Shown here piece after piece: positions 27,086 through 34,478 of a stretch of DNA of 64,000 bases (within the stretch, counting starts at the first letter, position 1; the number at the start of each line of letters is the position of its first letter). Source of the stretch: Roseospirillum parvum (GTDB lineage Bacteria > Pseudomonadota > Alphaproteobacteria > Rhodospirillales > Rhodospirillaceae); assembly GCF_900100455.1 (NCBI RefSeq), contig NZ_FNCV01000002.1, positions 310,001 through 374,000 of the forward strand, written 5' to 3'. A program made the position numbers and the translations under genes. The notes under the pieces were generated by a model. The model was not told the origin of the DNA, did not search any database, and worked only from the letters and a program-made list of their open reading frames with translations.

Positions 27086-28966
27086 ATGCTCGACATCCGC
27101 GATTTGACCTACAGAATCGGTGGCCGGCTGCTGCTCGACGGCGCCCGGGCCCGCCTGCCGGCCGGCCACCGGGTCGGCCTGGTGGGCCGCAACGGGGCCG
27201 GCAAGTCGACCCTGCTGGCGCTGATTCGCGGCGATCTGGCCCCGGAGAGCGGCGCCGTCGAGGTGCCGCCCCGGGCCCGTCTGGGCTGGGTCGCCCAGGA
27301 AGCCCCGGACGGCGCCGACAGCCTGCTCGACACGGTGCTCGCCGCCGACCGCGAGCGGGCCGACCTGCTGGCCCGCCTGGACGCCGAGCCGGACGGCCCG
27401 GCGGTCGGCGAGATCCACGAACGCCTGCTGGCCATCGACGCCCACACCGCCCCGGCCCGCGCCGCCCGCATCCTGGTCGGGCTGGGCTTCGCGCCGGACC
27501 AGCACGGCCGCGCGGTGGGCGACTTCTCCGGCGGCTGGCGGATGCGCGTCGCCCTGGCCGGGGCGCTGTTCACCCGGCCCGACCTGCTGTTGCTCGACGA
27601 GCCGACCAACCATCTGGACCTGGAAGCCACCCTGTGGCTGACCCGCCATCTGGCCAGCTATCCCGGCACCCTGCTCATCGTCAGCCACGACCGCGACCTT
27701 CTGAACGGCGCCTGCAACCACATCCTACACCTGGAGGGCGGCCGGCTGACCCTCTATGGCGGCAACTTCGACCGCTTCGAGGAAACCCGCCGCCTGCGCC
27801 TGGAGGCCGAGGCCAAGACCCAGCGCAAACTGGAGGAGCGGCGGGCCCACATGCAGGCCTTCGTCGACCGCTTCCGGGCCAAGGCAACCAAGGCCCGTCA
27901 GGCGCAGAGCCGCCTCAAGATGCTGGAAAAGCTGCCACCGCCGGCGGCCATCGTGGAAGAGCAGGTGCCCGACCTCGCCTTCCCCGAGCCGGACGAGCTG
28001 GCCCCGCCGCTGATCGCCATCGAGAACGGCCGGGTGGGCTATGGCGACACGGTGATCCTCGACGGGCTCAACCTGCGCATCGACCAGGATGACCGGATCG
28101 CCCTGCTGGGCGCCAACGGCAACGGCAAGTCGACCCTGGCCAAGCTGCTGGTCGGGGCGTTGCAGCCGATGGCCGGCGAGGTGCGGCGCAGCAACCGGCT
28201 GAGGGTGGGCTATTTCGCCCAGCACCAGTTGGACGACCTGAGGGCCGGCGAAACCGCCTTCCAGCACCTCGCCCGGGCCCGGCCCAACCTGACCCCGCCC
28301 AAGGTGCGGGCCCATCTGGGCCGCTTCGGCTTCGCCCAGGCGCGGGCCGACGTCATCGCCGCCAACCTGTCGGGCGGCGAGAAGGCGCGCCTCGCCATCG
28401 CCCTGATGAGCCTCGATGCGCCGCACCTGCTGGTCCTCGACGAGCCGACCAACCACCTCGACATGGACACCCGGGCCGAACTGGTGCGCGCCCTCAATGT
28501 CTATGGCGGCGCCGTGGTCCTGGTCAGCCACGATTTCCACCTGCTCGGCCTGATGGCCGACCGCCTGTGGCTGGTCGGCGGCGGATGCGTCACCCCCTTC
28601 GACGGCGATCTGGCCGACTACCGCCAATTGCTGCTCGACGGCGACAAGGACAAGGCCGACAAGCCCGACGCCGCCGAGCCGGCCCAGGGCACCACCCGCA
28701 AGGACGCCCGCCGGGCCGCCGCCGAGGCCCGCGCCAAGACCGCGCCCCTGCGCCAGGCCATCAAACAGGCCGAAAAGGACATCGCCCGGCTGGAGAAACA
28801 AAAAGCCGAGCTGGAAAACCAAATGGCCGACCCCGATCTCTACAACCAACCGGCCGAAACCATCACCAGACTCCAACAACAACTGGCCGAAACCAGCCGC
28901 ACCCTGACCGAAACCGAGGAACACTGGCTGACCCTGTCCCACGACCTCGAAACCGCCACCGGCTAG
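27086..28966 (+). CDS. ABC-F family ATPase (YheS/Uup-like)
   Basis: ABC-F proteins act on ribosomes rather than in membranes. The 626-residue product has two nucleotide-binding domains with no membrane segment. Domain 1 has Walker A GRNGAGKST (about 36-44), FSGGWRMR and LLLDEPTNHLD. Domain 2 has GANGNGKST, LSGGEKAR and LVLDEPTNHLD. The inter-domain linker (about 240-300) is charged, with RAHMQAFVDRFRAKATKARQ typical of this class. A C-terminal coiled coil (about 555-620) follows. The 3' end of the coding strand is A/C-rich, ahead of repeat element 28987-29191. Confidence 0.93.
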   Translation: MLDIRDLTYRIGGRLLLDGARARLPAGHRVGLVGRNGAGKSTLLALIRGDLAPESGAVEVPPRARLGWVAQEAPDGADSLLDTVLAADRERADLLARLDAEPDGPAVGEIHERLLAIDAHTAPARAARILVGLGFAPDQHGRAVGDFSGGWRMRVALAGALFTRPDLLLLDEPTNHLDLEATLWLTRHLASYPGTLLIVSHDRDLLNGACNHILHLEGGRLTLYGGNFDRFEETRRLRLEAEAKTQRKLEERRAHMQAFVDRFRAKATKARQAQSRLKMLEKLPPPAAIVEEQVPDLAFPEPDELAPPLIAIENGRVGYGDTVILDGLNLRIDQDDRIALLGANGNGKSTLAKLLVGALQPMAGEVRRSNRLRVGYFAQHQLDDLRAGETAFQHLARARPNLTPPKVRAHLGRFGFAQARADVIAANLSGGEKARLAIALMSLDAPHLLVLDEPTNHLDMDTRAELVRALNVYGGAVVLVSHDFHLLGLMADRLWLVGGGCVTPFDGDLADYRQLLLDGDKDKADKPDAAEPAQGTTRKDARRAAAEARAKTAPLRQAIKQAEKDIARLEKQKAELENQMADPDLYNQPAETITRLQQQLAETSRTLTETEEHWLTLSHDLETATG

Positions 28967-28986
28967 AGGGCTTGGCCGAGGCACCG

Positions 28987-29191
28987 TCAAAGGGCGCCGC
29001 CCCTTTGAAATCCCCGCTGGGGAGGCCGGGAGGCCTCCCCAGACCCCACCATGAGTCAAAGCCGTGAAGAGGGGGGTATCCGAGCGCGTGCGCTCGGCTA
29101 CCCCCCTCTTCACGGCTTTAAGTCGCGGCGGGGGTCCGGGGGGGCCCCTGGTCCCCCCGGCGGGGGTTCCAAGGGGGCAGCGCCCCCTTGG
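28987..29191. repeat. short composite palindromic element, copy 3
   Basis: Flanking hairpins are TCAAAGGG(C)/GCCCCTTTGA at the left end (28987-29008) and CCAAGGGGGC/GCCCCCTTGG at the right (29169-29191). The GGGGAGGCC-type hairpin lies inside. The centre (29058-29119) is an inverted repeat: a 21-bp arm, one mismatch, a 7-bp inner arm and a 4-base loop. The flanks are nearly the same as in the copies at 5871 and 23984, while the centre differs from both. Confidence 0.86.
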
Positions 29192-29225
29192 CGGTCTCTC
29201 GGCCGGACCCTCCAGCCGGTGGCGG

Positions 29226-29254
29226 TTTACAGGGCGTGGGCAAGGGAGGATACT
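29226..29254 (+). promoter_or_regulatory. candidate promoter of the AMP-forming ligase gene
   Basis: TTTACA (29226-29231) and GATACT (29249-29254) are separated by 17 bases. Initiation near 29261 would give a leader of about 110 bases before the TTG at 29371. This promoter lies immediately right of repeat element 28987-29191. Confidence 0.45.
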
Positions 29255-29370
29255 GTGTCCTAAGTGCATCGCAGCATAGACGGTGCCGCCAAGCGTAATG
29301 AACAGGTTCGGAGCGTTGCCTGGGGAGAGAGGGGCAGCGTCGATCCGGACCGGGCAGGGAGACAGGTTGC

Positions 29371-31017
29371 TTGTCCCGCAATCCCTGCGCCGATGCGCCG
29401 CCCGAGTCCCTGTTCCGCTTCGTGGACGGGATGCCGGCGGCGCAGGTGGCGTTGATCGAAGATGGGGAGACCCTGACCTTCGGCGATCTGGCCGAGGACA
29501 GCCGGCGTGTGGCCGCCGCCCTGGCCGAGGCCGGCCTCAAGCCCGGTGACCGGCTGGGGGTATGGCTGCCCGGGCGCGCCGCCTGGCTGAGTGTGTTCCT
29601 GGCCTGCTGCCGTCTGGGCGCCGTGGCGGTGGCCATCAACACCCGTTTCGGGCCCGGCGAGGTGGCCGACATCCTGGCCCGGGCCGGCTGCCGGGGGCTG
29701 GTCCTGGAGCCCGCCGAGGCGACCCGCCTGGGCGAGGCGCCGGACAGGCGGCGGCTCGACCTGGGGTTCCTGCTGGTGGTTGGGGGGCCGATGATGGCGC
29801 CCCCGCCCGAGGCCGTGGCGGTGCTCGATCACGACGCCCTGACCGCCGCGCCGCCGGCCGGGCCGGTGCCCGAGGCGGGCACCCCGGACAGCCCCTGCCT
29901 GATCGTCGTCACCACCGGCACGACGCGCCGGCCCCGGCTGGTGCTGCACGATCAGGGCACCCTGCTTTGCCACGCCCGGCAGGTGGCGACGGCCTTCGGC
30001 TACGCGGCCCCGGACACGGTAACCCTGCAGGCGGCCGACCTGTCCGGCGTGTTCGGCATCTGCCAGGCCCTGGCCAGCCTCGCCGCCGGGCGCCCCAACG
30101 TGTTGATGGGCCGCTTCGAGCCGGCCCGCGCGGCGGTCCTGATCGCCGCCCGCCGGGTGACCCAGTTCAACCTGACCGACGAAATGCTCGACCACCTGCT
30201 GGCCGAGATGCCCGACCGTCCGGCCCACCCCTGGCCCTGGCTGGATTTCGTCGGGGTCTCCCAGTTCGACCCCACCCTGGACGATCTGGCGGCCCGCGCC
30301 GAAACCCGGGGCCTGCGTGTCCACGGCCTGTTCGGCATGAGCGAGGTCCAGGGCCTGTGGGCCCTGCAACCGGGCGAGTTGCCACTGGATGCCCGCAAGC
30401 AGGGCGGCGGGCGGCCGGTGTCGCCCCACGCCCGGGTGCGCGCCCGCGACGTCAGCGACGGGCCGCGCGGCCGCCTGCTGGCCCCCAATCAGGTGGGCGA
30501 GATCGAGCTCTATTGCCCGGACAGCCTGATGGTGGGCTACGACGGCGACCCCGAGGCCACCGACGCGGCGCTGACCGAGGACGGCTGGCTGCGCAGCGGC
30601 GACCTGGGCTTCCTCAGGGCCGATGGGGGCTTCGTCTTCATCGCCCGCGGCGGCGACGCCCTGCGCCTGGGCGGCTTCCTGGTCCAGCCGGCGGAGATCG
30701 AGGGGCACCTGCTGCGCCACCCCTCGGTCGCCGCCTGTCAGGTGGTCGGGGTGCGGGTGGCGCGGCGCTCGACCTGCCTTGCCTTCGTCCTGCCGCGCAA
30801 CGGGGCCAGGGTGGCGGAAGACGCGCTGATCGCCCACTGCCGGGCCCATCTGGCCGACTTCAAGGTGCCGGTGCGGGTGATCGCCCTGGAGGCCTTTCCC
30901 ACCGTGACCAGCCCCAACGGCCCGCGCGTCCAGCGCAACCGGTTGCGCGACATGGCCCAGGCGACGGTGGACACCGGCAGCGTGCCGCCGGTCGACCGAC
31001 GGGCCCATCCCCGTTGA
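29371..31017 (+). CDS. AMP-forming acyl-CoA synthetase-like protein with Lys-to-Arg changes
   Basis: The product of about 548 residues has the adenylate-forming ligase fold. The phosphate-binding loop is TTGTTRRPRLVLHD, where the usual motif ends Pro-Lys-Gly. The C-terminal catalytic segment SPNGPRVQRNRLR has Arg where the adenylation lysine is expected. Other core motifs are present (GLFGMSEVQG, LRSGDLGFL, IARGGDALRLGGFLVQPAEIE). The start is uncertain: a TTG at 29371 with AGG upstream, or an ATG at 29431. The replaced lysines suggest altered or lost acyl-adenylate formation. The substrate is unknown. Confidence 0.8.
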   Translation: MSRNPCADAPPESLFRFVDGMPAAQVALIEDGETLTFGDLAEDSRRVAAALAEAGLKPGDRLGVWLPGRAAWLSVFLACCRLGAVAVAINTRFGPGEVADILARAGCRGLVLEPAEATRLGEAPDRRRLDLGFLLVVGGPMMAPPPEAVAVLDHDALTAAPPAGPVPEAGTPDSPCLIVVTTGTTRRPRLVLHDQGTLLCHARQVATAFGYAAPDTVTLQAADLSGVFGICQALASLAAGRPNVLMGRFEPARAAVLIAARRVTQFNLTDEMLDHLLAEMPDRPAHPWPWLDFVGVSQFDPTLDDLAARAETRGLRVHGLFGMSEVQGLWALQPGELPLDARKQGGGRPVSPHARVRARDVSDGPRGRLLAPNQVGEIELYCPDSLMVGYDGDPEATDAALTEDGWLRSGDLGFLRADGGFVFIARGGDALRLGGFLVQPAEIEGHLLRHPSVAACQVVGVRVARRSTCLAFVLPRNGARVAEDALIAHCRAHLADFKVPVRVIALEAFPTVTSPNGPRVQRNRLRDMAQATVDTGSVPPVDRRAHPR

Positions 31018-31029
31018 TAATTGTTATTA
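31015..31029. promoter_or_regulatory. AT-rich dyad upstream of the His-rich gene
   Basis: TGATAA, TTG, TTATTA form a near-palindrome that overlaps the stop codon of the ligase gene and lies about 88 bases before the ATG of the His-rich protein. It is conspicuously AT-rich in this GC-rich DNA and resembles the general form of Fur/Zur-superfamily operators. No precise consensus match can be claimed. Confidence 0.3.
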
Positions 31030-31116
31030 GGTCGCACCGACGACAGGTGTAGGAAAGGAGAGGTGAGGGTGCCTTCCCGGCCGCCCGTCCCGCCCCTCTT
31101 TCTCCGGAGCCCATCC

Positions 31117-31650
31117 ATGCGCATCGCCGTCGCCAGCCAGAACCTGAGGACCATTACCGCCCACGCCGGCAAGACCCGCCGCTTTCTGGTCTTCGAAACC
31201 GGGCCCGAGGGCACCCTGGGCACGCCCAGCCCGCTGGAGCTGGAACCCGGCCAGGCCTTCCACGACTTCCACGGCGACGGGGCGCACCCGCTGGACGGCA
31301 CCGATGTGCTGATCGCCGCCAGTTGCGGCCAGCGCTTCCTGGAGCGCATGGCGCGGCGCGGCATCCGCGTCGTCGCCACCGGCGAGACCGACCCGGCGGC
31401 GGCCGCCGCCGCCGTGCTGGCCGGCAGCGAGCCGCTGCCGCCGCGCCAGGAGCCGCACGCCGGCAACCCGGACCGCCAGCCGGCCCACCCGCACCACCAC
31501 GATCACGATCACGGGCACGACCACGGGCACGACCACGTCCATGGGCACGCCCATGACCACGACCATGGGCACGGCCAGGGTTCCTGCAAGGGGCATGGCC
31601 ACGGTCAGGGTCACGGCCATGGCGGCGGCTGCACCTGCAACCACGGCTGA
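31117..31650 (+). CDS. NifX/dinitrogenase cofactor-biosynthesis domain protein with His-rich tail
   Basis: The first about 110 residues (start MRIAVASQNLRTITAHAGK, then LIAASCGQRFLERMARRGIRVVATGE) match the NifX/NifB C-terminal domain family that binds iron-molybdenum cofactor precursors. Residues from about 122 to the end are a tail made mainly of His, Asp and Gly, with two Cys near the end (CTCNHG). Such tails bind transition metals. No nif genes are adjacent, so a general metal-cluster or metal-storage role is equally possible. A GGAG lies upstream of the ATG. Confidence 0.82.
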   Translation: MRIAVASQNLRTITAHAGKTRRFLVFETGPEGTLGTPSPLELEPGQAFHDFHGDGAHPLDGTDVLIAASCGQRFLERMARRGIRVVATGETDPAAAAAAVLAGSEPLPPRQEPHAGNPDRQPAHPHHHDHDHGHDHGHDHVHGHAHDHDHGHGQGSCKGHGHGQGHGHGGGCTCNHG

Positions 31651-31653
31651 TCC

Positions 31654-32523
31654 TCAGTCGGGCTGCCAGGGGGTGGGGTCGACGGGCAGGCCGGGGGACA
31701 CCTCCGGGGCCCGGAACAGCAGGTTGACCACCCCCATGTGGCCGTAAAGCCGCTCGGCGAGCAGCCGCCGAAGGCGCGGCGGATCGTCGGCGATGGCGTA
31801 TTCCAGGTAGCCGCGCCCGGTCATCGCCCGGCGCAGGCCCATTTCGTCGTGGCCCATGGCGTCGAGCCCGAACAGGTTCAACTCGGCGATGACCAAGGGG
31901 AGCCGGGCCGGGGTCAGGCGCGCCCCGGCACCGGCGATGACGGCGCCCTCGGCCCCCTCGGTGTCGATCTTCACCAGACGCGGATCGGGCCGGCCCTCAA
32001 GAATGTCGGCCAGGGTGGTCAGGGGCACCGGTCGGGTCTTCGGATCGGCCCGGGTCTTTTCGTTGAAGCCGTGGCGGGCCACCGGCCACAGGGCGTGGCC
32101 GGCGTCCATGTCGGCGTTCACATAGAGCGTTCCCTGGCCGGCCCGCTCGGCCACCGCGGCGGCCAGCGGCTCGACCCAGTCCAGGCCGTTGAGGGACAGG
32201 TTGTGGGCCAGGGCGGCCAGATTGGCCGGGTCGGGCTCGACCGCGACCACCCACCCCGTGGGCCCCACGGTGAGCCCGGCGAGGGTACTCATGTAGCCCA
32301 CATGGGCGCCGACATCGACCATCCCATCGCCCGGCCCCAGCACCTGGCGGAGCAGCGCCGTGGTTCCCGCCTCGTAGGCCTGGCCCAGGCGGAAACGGGC
32401 CAGGATGGCCCACTGGCCGGGGGCCTGGGGGTCGAGGTCGAGCTTGAGGGTGGCCTCGGGCCGGGCGCCGTGGGCGGCGAAGCCGACCTCCAGCCTGACC
32501 GTTGCGGGGGCGGGATCGGACAC
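31654..32523 (-). CDS. FkbM family SAM-dependent methyltransferase
   Basis: The 289-residue product has the SAM-binding loop VDVGAHVGYMS (about 69-79), an acidic strand end VVAVEPDPANLAALAHNL, and KIDTEGAEGAVIAGAG. All are typical of FkbM O-methyltransferases, which often act on sugars or polyketides. It is convergent with the His-rich protein gene, with only 3 bases between stops. The substrate is not predictable and no glycan cluster is nearby. Confidence 0.85.
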   Translation of the reverse strand: MSDPAPATVRLEVGFAAHGARPEATLKLDLDPQAPGQWAILARFRLGQAYEAGTTALLRQVLGPGDGMVDVGAHVGYMSTLAGLTVGPTGWVVAVEPDPANLAALAHNLSLNGLDWVEPLAAAVAERAGQGTLYVNADMDAGHALWPVARHGFNEKTRADPKTRPVPLTTLADILEGRPDPRLVKIDTEGAEGAVIAGAGARLTPARLPLVIAELNLFGLDAMGHDEMGLRRAMTGRGYLEYAIADDPPRLRRLLAERLYGHMGVVNLLFRAPEVSPGLPVDPTPWQPD

Positions 32524-32685
32524 GGCGCGGTCTCCTCGGGCGGCGGGGGATCAGCATGGCCGGTGGCCGGGCGGCGCTCAAGTCCCTTGCGCACCGCTCC
32601 CGTCGGTTGATCTGTGGAAGGGAGGTGGTGTCTACTATCCCGCACCTTCTGGTGGCTGAAGCCTTCTTGCCCGGAGCCCCGTCCC

Positions 32686-34314
32686 ATGCCCCGCCTTCGT
32701 GCTTCGCTTTCCTGGGCCGGTCTGTCCATGCTTGCCGTGATCCTAACGGCTTGCGTCACCACTCCCCAATCCACCCCCAGAAAGGTGACCCCGGAGCAAT
32801 GGATGGCGGCCCGCAAGGTCTGCGATTCGACCTGCCAGCAGTTCCTGGGCATCCAGAGCGCACAGGCTTTCGATCAGGGGGTGCAGGGCTACTGGCTGAT
32901 CGAAAGCAAGTTCGTGCATTACAGCAATGACAGAAGCTTCAACGATGACCGGATATGGATGCTTGTCGAGGTCAGCGGCGCGCCCTTCATCAAGGGAGAA
33001 TACGGAAATTACCGGGTTCCCTCGATGGTCTATCCGGCAAGAATACACGCCTTTCTTGGGGTCCGGTATGACGACTCCGGGCAGCCGGGGATGTTGAATA
33101 TCGAGACATCCGGGCCGGATGAGGCATTGGAATGGATTCAGTACAGCATCGCACGCGCGGAAGAAGAATTCGGCGTTCAGATCGATCTGGTCAAGGGTGC
33201 CGATGAAAAATATTACGAGATCTCGCATGGCACGAACATTCCGGCTTCAAAAGATAATGAGACCCTCTATAGCCCGCAGGACTATCAATTCATTTACGAC
33301 GGGCGGAGTGGTTATGGGAGCGGGTTCCAGTTTGTCATTCCATATTTTTTTAATTTCTATGGAAAGGGGCCAGTTACATGCAATACATTAAGCAGGCATG
33401 GATATTGTGAATACCGGAATGGAAAGCTCATCGCCTCCCATGGCAAGCCCGTGAGGGAAATCCAGGGCGCCTTGGTCAATGGGTATGATCTGTCGGTTAT
33501 TGACAAGCTGTCCGACTCGGAGGCCCAGGACTTCCTGACCAACACGTTCCCCCGACTGGTCGAGGAAAAGTCCCAGGTTGCCTTTCTCGACCGGGAGTTT
33601 GCCCACTCTGATGTCTTGAGGGGCGTGAGCGAGCGAAAATACACCGCCCTGATGGCCGACTACGAGCAACACTACGGGACAGGCAGTGGCGGGCAGGCCG
33701 CCGGCCAATCCCCGGCCACCCCGGCCAAACCCCGATCATCCGCCACGGGCGGTCAGTCCGGCGCTTCCGCCCCAGGGGCGGAAACCCTTTTTGTGAACAA
33801 AAACGCCAACCTGCGGGCCGGTCCGGGAACCGGTTTTGCCAAGGTCGGCCGCAAAGAGGCCGGCGCGGCCATTCAGGTGGTGGGCAAATCCGAGGACGGG
33901 GAATGGCTGCGCCTGGAAGACGGAAACTGGATTTATGAACCGCTGACCGGGCCGGAAAAGGCGGGAAATGAACAGACAGGCGATGTCTCGGCGGCCGGCC
34001 TGGCCTGGGTGTCCGAGTGCCATGATCAATACACCAGCGGCTACTGCAGGCAGGAAACCGTTGCCTATAAACGGCATGAGCTGGAGGAAGGTCCCTTGAC
34101 GAAGTTTTCGTGCCGGGAGGGGGCTCAGATATTCAGAAGGTGCCACAATGAACTGACGTCCGATTATTGCCGGAGGATGTCGGAGTTTGAGGCACAGAAG
34201 CTCGACAATCTCGCGAGAAATTATCCCGAGCAGTGTGGCAGGCCGGCCAGAAGCCGTGAAGAGCCAGCCGCGCCGCGAGCACCCTCAGGCCCCACCAGAC
34301 TCCAGACCCGTTAA
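32686..34314 (+). CDS. atypical lipoprotein with SH3-like domain and Cys repeats
   Basis: The 542-residue product starts with a lipoprotein signal (lipobox Leu-Thr-Ala-Cys at about residue 23). A large N-terminal region (about 30-320) matches no family I recognise. A low-complexity Ser/Ala/Gly linker is followed by an SH3_3-like domain (about 366-425) with NANLRAGPGTGFAKVG. The C-terminus holds two related Cys segments, CHDQYTSGYCRQ and CHNELTSDYCRR. Base composition in 32900-33500 is much more AT-rich than the neighbours, suggesting acquisition by transfer. Probably outer-membrane anchored; function unknown. Confidence 0.75.
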   Translation: MPRLRASLSWAGLSMLAVILTACVTTPQSTPRKVTPEQWMAARKVCDSTCQQFLGIQSAQAFDQGVQGYWLIESKFVHYSNDRSFNDDRIWMLVEVSGAPFIKGEYGNYRVPSMVYPARIHAFLGVRYDDSGQPGMLNIETSGPDEALEWIQYSIARAEEEFGVQIDLVKGADEKYYEISHGTNIPASKDNETLYSPQDYQFIYDGRSGYGSGFQFVIPYFFNFYGKGPVTCNTLSRHGYCEYRNGKLIASHGKPVREIQGALVNGYDLSVIDKLSDSEAQDFLTNTFPRLVEEKSQVAFLDREFAHSDVLRGVSERKYTALMADYEQHYGTGSGGQAAGQSPATPAKPRSSATGGQSGASAPGAETLFVNKNANLRAGPGTGFAKVGRKEAGAAIQVVGKSEDGEWLRLEDGNWIYEPLTGPEKAGNEQTGDVSAAGLAWVSECHDQYTSGYCRQETVAYKRHELEEGPLTKFSCREGAQIFRRCHNELTSDYCRRMSEFEAQKLDNLARNYPEQCGRPARSREEPAAPRAPSGPTRLQTR

Positions 34315-34320
34315 TGCACG

Positions 34321-34368
34321 GCCTCGCGATGAGAGGGAGCACACGGTGACCCCCTCTCATCGCGAGGC
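34321..34368. terminator. strong hairpin after the atypical lipoprotein gene
   Basis: GCCTCGCGATGAGAGGG (34321-34337) pairs perfectly with CCCTCTCATCGCGAGGC (34352-34368) across a 14-base loop, starting 6 bases after the stop codon. No T-tract follows. The core CGATGAG/CTCATCG is the same dyad found at the ends of the long repeat elements at 39444 and 51046. Confidence 0.7.
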
Positions 34369-34478
34369 GCTCCGGGCCCACGTTTTCCTTCGAGTCTGGC
34401 CTTTGGCACGCCGGTGTTAGCGCCTATAGTCGGCGGAGCACCCACCGCCGCCCCCGCCCGTCCGGATCGCCGCTGCCC

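Noticed and set aside
31500-31630. CRISPR-like or DNA tandem array in the CACGACCACGGG-rich tract
   Set aside because: The periodicity is explained by the His/Asp/Gly codons of the metal-binding tail; there are no spacers.
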